A model generated the notes under the pieces. The model made no database searches. It was not told where the DNA came from and worked only from the letters and a program-made list of their open reading frames with translations. DNA of 64,000 bases from Propionicimonas sp020161015 (GTDB lineage Bacteria; Actinomycetota; Actinomycetes; Propionibacteriales; Propionibacteriaceae): NCBI RefSeq assembly GCF_964266745.1, contig NZ_CAXWGX010000028.1, forward strand, positions 1 through 64,000, given 5' to 3'. The translations under genes and the position numbers were made by a program. The number at the start of each line of letters is the position of its first letter. The stretch's first letter is position 1. Below are positions 15,775 through 24,359 of this stretch, in pieces.

Positions 15775-16704
15775 ATGCAACGCTCCGTGACGCGGCGGAA
15801 GAAGCGCTTCGGCGAGGACAACCTCGCCGCCTGGATGATGAGCCTCCCTGCGCTCCTGCTCCTGCTGCTCTTCGTCGTCATCCCCTTCGGCATGGCCTTC
15901 GTGCTCTCGATGCAGAACGTCCGCCTGGACGGCGCCCGTCCGAACGTCTGGATGGGGCTCGAGCAGTACCGGCGGATCCTGCTGGACCCGGACACCAGCC
16001 CGATCTTCTGGCGGAGCCTGCTGAACAACTTCGTCTTCGCCCTGATCGTCGTCCCCGTCCAGACCGGCCTCGCCGTGATCCTGGCCGTGCTGCTGAACCG
16101 GAAGGTGCGCGGGGTCGCGTTCTTCCGCACGTTCTTCTTCCTGCCCGTGGTCTTCCCTATGGCGCTGGTGGCGACGATCTGGAGCCTGATCTTCGCCCGT
16201 GACAGTCTCGGCCTGCTCAACGGGTTCCTCTCGGCCGTCACCTTCGGCGCGGTGGGTCCCCAGGACTGGCTGGGCAACCCCTACCTCGCGCTCTCCTCGA
16301 TCGCCCTGATGTCGATCTGGGCAGGGGTGGGTTTCCAGATGATCATCGTGCTCGCCGGCCTGCAGGGCATCCCGACCGAGCTCTACGAGGCGGCCTCGAT
16401 CGACCGGGCCGGCCCCTGGAGCCAGTTCTGGAACGTCACCGTGCCGGGACTGCGCAACACCCTGGTGTTCGTGGTGATCGTCACAACCATCTTCTCGTTC
16501 CGGCTGTTCGACCAGGTCTACATCATGACCAGCGGCGGCCCCGAGGGTGCCACCTCGACGGTCATGTACCGGGCGGTGACGTCGGCCTTCATCGAGAACA
16601 ACGTGGGCAGGGGATCGGCGATGACCGTCGTGTTCGTGGCCATCATCATCGCGATCACCGTCATCCAGCAGCGGGTGCTCCGCCAGGACAGGGAGGTCCA
16701 GTAA
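15775..16704 (+). CDS. CUT1 ABC transporter permease, MalF/UgpA-like
   Basis: 309 residues with six hydrophobic segments. The cytoplasmic EAA loop that docks on the ATPase reads YEAASIDRAGPWSQFWNVTVP (about 203-223). CCAGGAGG lies 8 bp before the ATG. The stop codon overlaps the start of the next permease gene (TAATG), giving coupled translation and a 1:1 heterodimer. Confidence 0.92.
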   Translation: MQRSVTRRKKRFGEDNLAAWMMSLPALLLLLLFVVIPFGMAFVLSMQNVRLDGARPNVWMGLEQYRRILLDPDTSPIFWRSLLNNFVFALIVVPVQTGLAVILAVLLNRKVRGVAFFRTFFFLPVVFPMALVATIWSLIFARDSLGLLNGFLSAVTFGAVGPQDWLGNPYLALSSIALMSIWAGVGFQMIIVLAGLQGIPTELYEAASIDRAGPWSQFWNVTVPGLRNTLVFVVIVTTIFSFRLFDQVYIMTSGGPEGATSTVMYRAVTSAFIENNVGRGSAMTVVFVAIIIAITVIQQRVLRQDREVQ

Positions 16705-17603
16705 TGCTCCAGACCGTTCCGGAGGCCATCGCCCCCGCGCCCGCACGAGCGAGTCGCCTGACCATGCGCCGGCGCAAGGCCCTCACCACGGCTGCCACCT
16801 ACGCCGCCCTCGTGGTCACCTCGGTGATCTTCGTCGCCCCGATCGCGTACATGGTGATCGGCTCGTTCAAGCCGTCCAGCGAGGTCCTCAACGGCATGGC
16901 CGGCTTCGCGCCCACCAACCTGAGCCTCGACAACTACACCCAGGTCCTCGGACGCTTCGACAGCGAGGCCAGCGGCTATTTCGCGGGCTTCTACCTCACC
17001 TCGCTCATCGTCACCGGGGTCATCGTGATCGGCGGGCTCGTCGTGAACTCGATGGTGGCGTACGCGCTCGCCCGGCTCCAGTGGCGTGGACGCGAGGCCG
17101 TGCTCTCCGCCGTCGTCCTGCTGGTGATCCTGCCGTTCGAGGCCATCGCCGTCCCGCTGTTCTACCTGATGAACGGCTTCCGCAACACGCTCGCTGTGCA
17201 GTTCCTGCCGTTCATCGGCAGCGCGTTCTCGATCTACCTGTTCTACACGTTCTTCATCAGCATCCCGAAGGAGATCCAGGAGTCCGCACGCCTGGACGGG
17301 GCGAGCGCCTGGCGCACCTTCGTGTCGATCATCGTGCCGATGTCGCGCCCCGTGTTCGCGTCGGTGACCATCCTCACCTTCCTGGCCGGCTGGTCGTCCT
17401 TCCTCTTCCCGGTGATGATGATCGACCAGCCCAGCGTCCGTCCGCTGCCACTGGCGATCGCCGTGTTCAAGGGCCAGCCACCCACCGACTGGGGCCAGAT
17501 CTTCGCCTTCGGCGTCCTGCTGGTGATCCCGGTGGTGGTGGTCTTCCTCGCCTTCCAGCGCTGGTTCATCCAGAGCGTCGCCTCCTCGGCCGTGAAGGGA
17601 TGA
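16704..17603 (+). CDS. CUT1 ABC transporter permease, MalG/UgpE-like
   Basis: 299 residues, six hydrophobic segments, with a long proline- and alanine-rich cytoplasmic N-terminus. The EAA-type loop reads ESARLDGASAWRTFVSIIVP (about 193-212). It pairs with the preceding permease. Its stop overlaps the alpha-glucosidase start by 4 bp, so uptake and hydrolysis are produced from one message. Confidence 0.92.
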   Translation: MLQTVPEAIAPAPARASRLTMRRRKALTTAATYAALVVTSVIFVAPIAYMVIGSFKPSSEVLNGMAGFAPTNLSLDNYTQVLGRFDSEASGYFAGFYLTSLIVTGVIVIGGLVVNSMVAYALARLQWRGREAVLSAVVLLVILPFEAIAVPLFYLMNGFRNTLAVQFLPFIGSAFSIYLFYTFFISIPKEIQESARLDGASAWRTFVSIIVPMSRPVFASVTILTFLAGWSSFLFPVMMIDQPSVRPLPLAIAVFKGQPPTDWGQIFAFGVLLVIPVVVVFLAFQRWFIQSVASSAVKG

Positions 17604-19246
17604 GTGACCGGGCGAGCGACGACGCCTGGTGGCGCGAGGCCGTCGTCTACCAGGTGTACCCCCGCAGCTTCGCCGACGCGAACGGTGACGGTGTCGGCGA
17701 CCTGAGAGGGGTGACCAGCCGGGTCGGCTACTTCGCGGGCCTGGGCGTGGACGCGGTCTGGCTCTCGCCGTTCTACCCGTCCGGGTGGGCGGACGGCGGG
17801 TACGACGTCAAGGACTACCGCGACGTCGATCCGACGATCGGCACCCTGGCCGACTTCGACGAGCTGGTGGCCGCGCTCCACGGGCACGGACTCCGCCTGC
17901 TGGTCGACATCGTCCCCAACCACTCCTCCACCCTGCACCCGTGGTTCCAGGAGGCGCTCGCCGCCGGCAGGGGGAGCCCGGCAAGGGAGCGGTACATCTT
18001 TCGCGACGGTGCGGGCCGGGACGGCTCGCTCCCCCCGAACGACTGGCCGTCCCACTTCGGCGCCTCGGCGTGGACGCGGGTCGCCGACGGCCAGTGGTAC
18101 CTGCACCTGTTCGCACCCCAGCAGGCCGACCTCAACTGGGAGTCCGGCGAGGTCCGGGCGGACTTCGAGCGGACGCTGCGGTTCTGGGCCGACCGTGGTG
18201 TGGACGGGTTCCGGATCGACGTCGCGCACGGCCTGGCGAAGGACCTGAGCGAGCCCTATCGCGCGGTCGACCGGATCGACCCCGCGCACACCCCGATCGA
18301 CGGAACGCACCCGCTGTTCGACCGCGACGAGCTCGCCGAGGTGTACCAGGCGTGGTCACGGGTCCTGCGTGCCTACGACCCGCCGCGGATGACCGTCGCC
18401 GAGGCGGCTGTCGCGCCGCAGCGCGTCCACCGCTACACGACCGTCGCCCAACTGGACCAGGCCTTCAACTTCGACTTCCTCACCCTGCCCTGGGACGCGG
18501 CGGCGTACCGGCGGGCGATCGTGCGCGAGCTCGACCTGGCCACCTCCGCGCGGACGTCGTCGACCTGGGTGCTGGGCAACCACGACTGCGTCCGGCCGGC
18601 GAGCCGCCTGGCGATCCCGCCGGGGACCTCGATCAACGACTGGCTGCTCTCCGGCGGCCCCCTCACCCCCGACCAGCGCGTGCAGGGGCTGCAGCGCGCG
18701 CGGGCAGCCGCTCTCCTGCTGCTCGCGCTGCCGGGCTCCTGCTACGTCTACCAGGGTGAGGAGCTGGGCCTGCCGGAGGTCGCCGACCTGCCGGCCTCAG
18801 TGCTCCAGGACCCGATCTGGGAGCGCTCCGGGCACACCGAGAAGGGCCGCGACGGCTGCCGCGTGCCCATTCCCTGGCGCAGGGACGGTGTGTCCTTCGG
18901 CTTCGGCGGACGCGGCCCCCTCCCGCAACCCGAGGGGTTCGGGGCGCTGTCGGTGGAGGCACAGGACGGTGACCCGGCGGCGACGCTCACGCTCTACCGG
19001 CGGGCCTTCGCCCTGCGACGCAGGCTGCGCTCCCGGCAGGAACTGCGCTGGCTGGACGCGCCGGCGGGCGCGCTGGCGTTCGCGCGCGGTGGCTGGGTGG
19101 TGGCGGCCAACCTCGGAACGGCGCCGGTCGCGTTGCCCGCCGGAGAGCTGCTCGTGTCCAGCGGCCCGTGCGAGGCGGGGACGCTCCCGCCGGACACCAC
19201 CGCCTGGTTGTGGGCGGGGGGCCCGGTGCGGCCCGACACCCACTGA
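17600..19246 (+). CDS. GH13 alpha-glucosidase (oligosaccharide-hydrolysing, cytosolic)
   Basis: 548 residues, no signal peptide, TIM-barrel glycosidase followed by a short beta domain. GH13 conserved regions are all visible: DIVPNHSS (103-110), GFRIDVAH with nucleophile Asp207, AEAAV with acid/base Glu268, and VLGNHD with Asp329. The ATG at 17600 overlaps the permease stop. It would release glucose from the alpha-linked oligosaccharide brought in by the upstream importer; maltose, isomaltose, sucrose isomers and trehalose-like sugars all remain possible. The C-terminal end (after about 480) is shorter than in oligo-1,6-glucosidases but in range for actinobacterial subfamily members. Confidence 0.9.
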   Translation: MSDRASDDAWWREAVVYQVYPRSFADANGDGVGDLRGVTSRVGYFAGLGVDAVWLSPFYPSGWADGGYDVKDYRDVDPTIGTLADFDELVAALHGHGLRLLVDIVPNHSSTLHPWFQEALAAGRGSPARERYIFRDGAGRDGSLPPNDWPSHFGASAWTRVADGQWYLHLFAPQQADLNWESGEVRADFERTLRFWADRGVDGFRIDVAHGLAKDLSEPYRAVDRIDPAHTPIDGTHPLFDRDELAEVYQAWSRVLRAYDPPRMTVAEAAVAPQRVHRYTTVAQLDQAFNFDFLTLPWDAAAYRRAIVRELDLATSARTSSTWVLGNHDCVRPASRLAIPPGTSINDWLLSGGPLTPDQRVQGLQRARAAALLLLALPGSCYVYQGEELGLPEVADLPASVLQDPIWERSGHTEKGRDGCRVPIPWRRDGVSFGFGGRGPLPQPEGFGALSVEAQDGDPAATLTLYRRAFALRRRLRSRQELRWLDAPAGALAFARGGWVVAANLGTAPVALPAGELLVSSGPCEAGTLPPDTTAWLWAGGPVRPDTH

Positions 19247-19413
19247 CGGGAGCCGGGGAGGGGCGCCGCAGGGATGGGCCTTCCTCCCCTCGCATCGACA
19301 CCCTGCCGGCAACGAGCCGAAGGATGTTAGCGTTCCAAGCAAGCGCTCCCAGAAGTGACCCGCCCGTGTGGCTAGGTCAGATAACGAGTTGATAACGGTA
19401 TCCTCCGACCGAT

Positions 19414-19427
19414 TGTTAGGGCTAACA
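19414..19427. promoter_or_regulatory. Operator TGTTAG-N2-CTAACA upstream of the CUT2 importer
   Basis: The arms TGTTAG and CTAACA are perfectly inverted around GG. A partial copy (TGTTAGCGTT) occurs at 19325-19334, and related sites lie upstream of the galactose mutarotase gene at 25460 and 25484. The 19380-19440 segment is AT-rich for this genome and carries plausible promoter elements (TTGATA at 19390 and a weak -10 overlapping the operator). The likely ligand is the LacI-family protein encoded at 24360. Confidence 0.6.
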
Positions 19428-19523
19428 TGTGAGCCTTAACATTTCGCTACGGCCAAGGGCGGCCGTCCGGTGCCGGTGGGTCTACGATCCGCCCCGGTGA
19501 TGCGAACAAGGAGGTTTGTGTAC

Positions 19524-20522
19524 ATGAAGAAGACGTTGGGTCTTTTCGCCGCCGGTGCTGTGGCCCTGGCGATGACGGCCTGCAGCGGTGGCGCCACCCC
19601 TGCCGAACCGGGTGCCGCCGGCGGTGCGCCGAACAAGCCGCTCGACCAGCTTGTCGTGGGCTTCGCCCAGGTCGGCGCGGAGAGCGGCTGGCGGACGGCG
19701 AACACCAAGGACATCCAGGAGTCGTTCAAGACCGCGGGCATCCAGCTGAAGTTCTCCGACGCGCAGCAGAAGCAGGAGAACCAGATCAGCGCGATCCGCT
19801 CCTACATCCAGCAGGGCGTGGACTACATCGCCTTCTCCCCGGTCGTGCAGACCGGGTGGGACGCCGTCCTCCAGGAGGCGAAGACCGCCAACATCCCGGT
19901 GATCCTCACCGACCGCGCGGTGGACTCCAAGGACACCTCGCTCTACGTCACCTTCCTCGGCTCCGACTTCGTCGCCGAGGGCAAGAAGGCCGGTGAGTGG
20001 GTGACCAACGAGTACAAGGACGCCAAGGAGCAGGTGAGCATCGTCCAGCTCGAGGGCACCACGGGCTCCGCCCCGGCCATCGACCGGGCGACCGGCTTCG
20101 CCGACGTCATCAAGGCCAACCCGAACCTGAAGGTCGTCGCCAGCCAGACCGGCGACTTCACCCGCGCCGGGGGGAAGCAGGTCATGGAGGCCATGCTGAA
20201 GTCCCAGCCGAAGATCGACCTGGTCTACGCGCACAACGACGACATGGGCCTGGGCGCCATCGAGGCCATCGAGGCCGCGGGCAAGGTTCCCGGCAAGGAC
20301 ATCAAGATCGTCACCGTCGACGCCGTCCACGACGGCATGGTCGCCCTGACCGAAGGCAAGATCAACTTCATCGTGGAGTGCTCCCCGCTCCTCGGCGCCC
20401 AGCTGATCGACGTGATCAAGAAGCTCAACGCCGGCGAGAAGGTCGAGGCGCGCATCGTGACCAACGAGGGCACCTTCACCCAGGAGCAGGCCAAGGAGGC
20501 CCTGCCCAACCGCAAGTACTGA
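19524..20522 (+). CDS. CUT2 ABC sugar-binding lipoprotein, YtfQ-like
   Basis: 332 residues. Lipobox with Cys20 (AMTAC), then a ribose/galactose-type binding fold. The segment VGFAQVGAESGWRTANTKDI at 44-63 closely matches the start of mature E. coli YtfQ, the galactofuranose-binding protein, and the four-gene order (binding protein, ATPase, two permeases) is the same as ytfQRT-yjfF. AAGGAGG lies about 9 bp before ATG 19524; an upstream GTG was rejected because it lacks an RBS and would spoil the signal peptide. Substrate prediction: galactofuranose or another galactose form, supported by the mutarotase sharing its operator. Confidence 0.88.
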   Translation: MKKTLGLFAAGAVALAMTACSGGATPAEPGAAGGAPNKPLDQLVVGFAQVGAESGWRTANTKDIQESFKTAGIQLKFSDAQQKQENQISAIRSYIQQGVDYIAFSPVVQTGWDAVLQEAKTANIPVILTDRAVDSKDTSLYVTFLGSDFVAEGKKAGEWVTNEYKDAKEQVSIVQLEGTTGSAPAIDRATGFADVIKANPNLKVVASQTGDFTRAGGKQVMEAMLKSQPKIDLVYAHNDDMGLGAIEAIEAAGKVPGKDIKIVTVDAVHDGMVALTEGKINFIVECSPLLGAQLIDVIKKLNAGEKVEARIVTNEGTFTQEQAKEALPNRKY

Positions 20523-20553
20523 GCCCCTGCGCAGTACCTGAACCCCGCCCCCG

Positions 20554-20582
20554 GGTGGGTGCGCGGCCTCCGCGCACCCACC
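20554..20582 (+). terminator. Stem-loop between ytfQ-like and ytfR-like genes
   Basis: A perfect 13-bp GC-rich stem (20554-20566 with 20570-20582) and a 3-nt loop, 31 bp after the binding-protein stop, without T-run. Position and form suit an intercistronic attenuator or mRNA-stabilising hairpin that favours binding-protein expression. Confidence 0.65.
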
Positions 20583-20627
20583 GCGGGCGTGGCCCATGAT
20601 TGGTGCAACCTGACGAGATGAGCAACG

Positions 20628-22223
20628 ATGCCTGACAGCGCAGCGACGCGCGCCGGCACCCCCGGCGCCGGTCCCGACCCCGTGGTGGAGATGACGGACA
20701 TCTCCATCAGCTTCCCGGGCGTGAAGGCGCTCGACGGTGTGGGGTTCCGGATGTTCCCCGGAGAGGTCCACTCCCTGATGGGGGAGAACGGCGCCGGCAA
20801 GTCGACTCTCATCAAGGCGCTGACCGGCGTCTACGGCGTCGACGCGGGGGAGATCCGCCTCGCCGGGGAGAAGGTGCGGTTCCACAACCCGGCGCAGGCC
20901 CAGGCCGCCGGCATCAGCACCGTGTACCAGGAGGTGAACCTCCTGGGGAACCTCACGGTGGCGGAGAACGTGATGCTGGGGCGCGAGCCCCGCCGCCTGG
21001 GCGGCATCGACTGGCGGGCGATGCGTCGCCGCGCCGCGGAGATCCTCGAGGGCCTCCACCTCGACATCGACCCGGGCTCGCTGCTGAACTCGCACTCGCT
21101 GGCCGTCCAGCAGCTGGTGGCGATCGCCCGTGCGATCGACGTGCAGGCGAAGGTCCTGATCCTCGACGAGCCGACGTCCAGCCTGGACGTCGAGGAGGTG
21201 GCGGAACTCTTCCGCGTCATCCGCTCGCTGAAGGAGCGGGGCGTGGCGATCCTCTTCGTTAGCCACTTCCTCGACCAGGTCTACGAGATCAGTGACCGGC
21301 TCACCGTGCTGCGCAACGGCCAATTCGTGGGGGAGTACCTCACCGAGGAACTGCTGCGCATCGACCTCGTGCAGGCGATGATCGGCCGGGAGCTCTCCAC
21401 GCTGGAGGAGATCGGAACCAAGGTCCACTCCGCAGACAGGGACCTGTCGCAGGACGCGGCGCCGGTGACCTTCCTCGCGGCGAAGGCCGTCGGGCGCAAG
21501 GGGGCCATCGCGCCCACGGACCTCACCATCGGGGCCGGCGAGGTCGTCGGGCTGGCGGGCCTGCTGGGCTCGGGTCGGACGGAGCTCGCGCGGCTCGTGG
21601 GCGGGGTCGACCGCACCGACACCGGCCAGCTCACGGTGAACGGGTCTCCCCTGCGCCTGCGGACGCCGCGGCAGGCCATCAAGCACCGGATCGTCTACTC
21701 CTCGGAGAACCGCCGCGCCGAGGGCATCGTCGACGAGCTGAGCGTGCGGGACAACATCGTGCTGGCGCTCCAGGCCGACCGCGGCTGGTTCCGTCCGATC
21801 CCCCGCAAGCGGCAGGACGAGCTCGCGGCCAGCTACATCGAGGCGCTGAACATCAAGACGCCCCACGCGGATGCCCTGGTGAAGAACCTCTCCGGCGGCA
21901 ACCAGCAGAAGGTGCTGCTGGCCCGGTGGCTGGCGATCGCCCCCCGGCTGCTGATCCTGGACGAGCCGACGCGCGGCATCGACGTCGGCGCGAAGGCGGA
22001 GATCCAGAAGCTGGTGTACTCCCTCGCCGAGAACGGCATGAGCGTGCTGTTCATCTCCGCGGAGCTGGAGGAGGTCCTCCGGCTGAGCCACCGGATCGTC
22101 GTCCTGCGCGACCGACGCAAGGTGGCCGACCTGCCCAACGACGGGCTCCGTGTCGACGACCTCCTCGCGGTGATCGCCGAGGGCGCATCCGAACCCGAAC
22201 TCGAGACTGGAGCGGCATCGTGA
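20628..22223 (+). CDS. CUT2 ABC transporter ATP-binding protein, YtfR-like (tandem ATPase)
   Basis: 531 residues with two fused nucleotide-binding domains. The first has Walker A GENGAGKST at 52-60 and Walker B LILDEPTSSLD; its signature is degenerate (SLAVQQL). The second keeps a full LSGGNQQKV signature and DEPTRGIDVGA, and as in other CUT2 ATPases has a changed Walker A (GLLGSGRTE). It energises sugar uptake through the two permeases that follow. ATG 20628 has no strong RBS. The stop overlaps the next gene's GTG. Confidence 0.92.
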   Translation: MPDSAATRAGTPGAGPDPVVEMTDISISFPGVKALDGVGFRMFPGEVHSLMGENGAGKSTLIKALTGVYGVDAGEIRLAGEKVRFHNPAQAQAAGISTVYQEVNLLGNLTVAENVMLGREPRRLGGIDWRAMRRRAAEILEGLHLDIDPGSLLNSHSLAVQQLVAIARAIDVQAKVLILDEPTSSLDVEEVAELFRVIRSLKERGVAILFVSHFLDQVYEISDRLTVLRNGQFVGEYLTEELLRIDLVQAMIGRELSTLEEIGTKVHSADRDLSQDAAPVTFLAAKAVGRKGAIAPTDLTIGAGEVVGLAGLLGSGRTELARLVGGVDRTDTGQLTVNGSPLRLRTPRQAIKHRIVYSSENRRAEGIVDELSVRDNIVLALQADRGWFRPIPRKRQDELAASYIEALNIKTPHADALVKNLSGGNQQKVLLARWLAIAPRLLILDEPTRGIDVGAKAEIQKLVYSLAENGMSVLFISAELEEVLRLSHRIVVLRDRRKVADLPNDGLRVDDLLAVIAEGASEPELETGAAS

Positions 22224-23278
22224 ACCTGGTCTACAAGGCCCTGGGGCACCGGCTCTTCTGGCCCCTGGCGATGCTGGTGGTGCTGCTGGCCGTGAACGTG
22301 ATCGCGGTCCCTGGCTTCCTGTCGATCACCGTCAACAGCGAGGGGCACCTGTTCGGCAGCCTCATCGACATCGTCCGCAACGGGGCGCCCACCCTGATCA
22401 TCGCCGTCGGCATGACCCTGGTGATCGCCACCCGTGGCATCGACCTCTCTGTGGGCAGCATGTGCGCGATCGCCGGCGCCCTCGCCTGCTCGATCATCCT
22501 CGCCTCGCCGACGCCGAACGACGTCGGCACCGTCACCGTTGCGGTCCTGCTCTCGCTCGCCCTGGCGCTGGTCCTGGGGGTGTGGAACGGCTTCCTCGTC
22601 GCGGTCCTGGGCATCCAGCCGATCATCGCCACGCTCATCCTGATGACGGCGGGGCGCGGCATCGCGATGCTGATCACGGAGGGCCAGATCCTCACCGTGA
22701 ACAGCGCGCCGTTCAAGTTCATCGGCTCGGGCTTCCTCGCCGGGATCCCGGTGGCGACCATCGTGGCCGCCGTCGTGCTCGCGCTGGTCGCCCTGCTCAC
22801 CCGCCGGACGGCCCTCGGCATGCTGATCGAGTCGGTGGGCATCAACCCGGAGGCCAGCCGGCAGGCCGGCGTGCGGGCGCGGGGGCTGCTGTTCACCGTG
22901 TACGCCCTCAGCGCCGTCCTCGCCGCCGTCGCCGGGCTCATCCTCACCTCGAACCAGACCGCGGCCGACTCCAACAACACGGGCTGGCTCATCGAGCTGG
23001 ACGCCATCCTTGCCGTCGTGCTGGGTGGCACGTCGCTCAACGGCGGCCGCTACTCCCTCACCGGCACGCTGGTCGGGGCGCTCGTGATCCAGACGCTCAT
23101 CACCACGGTGTACACGGTGGGGATCCCGCCGATCGCCACGATGGTGTTCAAGGCCGCTGTGGTCGTCGCCGTGACCCTGCTCCAGTCGTCGCGGGTCTCC
23201 TCAGCGCTGGCGCGACGGCGATCACGGGGGCGACGTGCCGAGACGGTCGGGTCCGCCGCCGAGGCGGTGGCGCGATGA
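22220..23278 (+). CDS. CUT2 ABC transporter permease, YtfT-like
   Basis: 352 residues, about ten hydrophobic segments, BPD_transp_2 family. GTG start at 22220 overlaps the ATPase stop (GTGA). The segments IIAVGMTLVIATRGIDLSVG and VLGGTSLNGG are the standard CUT2 permease motifs. The C-terminal tail is basic (RRRSRGRRAE). Forms a heterodimer with the following YjfF-like permease. Confidence 0.92.
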   Translation: MNLVYKALGHRLFWPLAMLVVLLAVNVIAVPGFLSITVNSEGHLFGSLIDIVRNGAPTLIIAVGMTLVIATRGIDLSVGSMCAIAGALACSIILASPTPNDVGTVTVAVLLSLALALVLGVWNGFLVAVLGIQPIIATLILMTAGRGIAMLITEGQILTVNSAPFKFIGSGFLAGIPVATIVAAVVLALVALLTRRTALGMLIESVGINPEASRQAGVRARGLLFTVYALSAVLAAVAGLILTSNQTAADSNNTGWLIELDAILAVVLGGTSLNGGRYSLTGTLVGALVIQTLITTVYTVGIPPIATMVFKAAVVVAVTLLQSSRVSSALARRRSRGRRAETVGSAAEAVAR

Positions 23279-24288
23279 GCGCGGTCTCCGTCCCCACCTC
23301 GGGCGTGGGCAGGCTGTGGTCACGCACCGTCGACGTGTTCACCAGCCCCAAGTCCGGGCCGGTGCTGGTCACCGCCGTCCTCTTCGTGGTGATGTTCCTG
23401 GCCGGGGGAGCGCGCTACCGCGGGTTCCTCTCGGCGACCACGATCCTCAACCTGATGGTCAGCTACTCCTACCTGATCGTCCTGGCGGTCGGCATGAGCT
23501 TCGTGATCATCAGCGGCGGCATCGACCTGTCGGTCGGCTCGGTCCTGGCGCTCTCCACCATCATCGCGGCCCGGCTGCTGCAATTCGGGTGGAATCCGAT
23601 TGTCGTGATCCTGCTCATTCTCGTGATCACCTCCGTGCTCGGACTCCTGGTCGGGCTCATGGTGCACGTCTTCGAAATACAGCCATTCATCGCGACCCTG
23701 GCTGCAATGTTCCTCGCGCGCGGAATGTGTTACATCATCGCCAAGGAATCGATCAGCATCACCGATCCGTTCTTCTCCTGGATGGCGAAGACCCGCATCG
23801 TCCTCGGCTACCGGATGAGCATCACCCCCAGCGTGGTGATCGCGCTGGTCGTGCTCGCGATCGCGGTGTGGGTGCTCCAGTACACCCGGTTCGGCCGGAC
23901 GACCTACGCCATCGGCGGGGGTGAGCAGTCCGGCATGCTGATGGGCCTGCCGACCTCGCGCACCAAGGTGCTGGTGTACGTGATCAGCGGGTTCTGCTCG
24001 GGCCTGGCCGGGGTGCTGTACGCGTTCTACACGCTGTCGGGCTACGCGCTGACCGGCGTCGGCACCGAACTGGACGCGATCGCTGCGGTCGTCATCGGCG
24101 GGACGCTGCTGACCGGCGGCTACGGCTTCGTCCTCGGCTCGGCCCTCGGCGTCCTCGTGCTCGGCCTCATCCAGACCATGATCACCTTCGAGGGGACGCT
24201 CAGTTCCTGGTGGACCAAGATCTTCATCGGCGCCCTGCTCCTGGTGTTCATCATCCTGCAGAAGGTCCTGACGTCGAGACGGGCCTGA
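23275..24288 (+). CDS. CUT2 ABC transporter permease, YjfF-like
   Basis: 337 residues, about ten hydrophobic segments; motifs MSFVIISGGIDLSVGS and IGGTLLTGG mark the family. ATG 23275 overlaps the previous stop. The stretch 23581-23765 uses codons otherwise avoided here (CAA, AAT, ATT, ATA, TGT), making a local GC dip inside the gene without disturbing the protein. Last gene of the importer operon, 71 bp before the LacI gene in the same direction. Confidence 0.92.
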   Translation: MSAVSVPTSGVGRLWSRTVDVFTSPKSGPVLVTAVLFVVMFLAGGARYRGFLSATTILNLMVSYSYLIVLAVGMSFVIISGGIDLSVGSVLALSTIIAARLLQFGWNPIVVILLILVITSVLGLLVGLMVHVFEIQPFIATLAAMFLARGMCYIIAKESISITDPFFSWMAKTRIVLGYRMSITPSVVIALVVLAIAVWVLQYTRFGRTTYAIGGGEQSGMLMGLPTSRTKVLVYVISGFCSGLAGVLYAFYTLSGYALTGVGTELDAIAAVVIGGTLLTGGYGFVLGSALGVLVLGLIQTMITFEGTLSSWWTKIFIGALLLVFIILQKVLTSRRA

Positions 24289-24359
24289 GTGCCGACGTGT
24301 CGATAGCATCGGGCGCGGAGAGGACGCCCAGCGGGCGCAGGCCCGGGGCAACAGGCGCC

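Noticed and set aside
19482..22091. 869-codon minus-strand open frame over the YtfQ/YtfR genes
   Set aside because: Compositional shadow in a high-GC region; no recognisable motif, and the plus strand genes are unambiguous.
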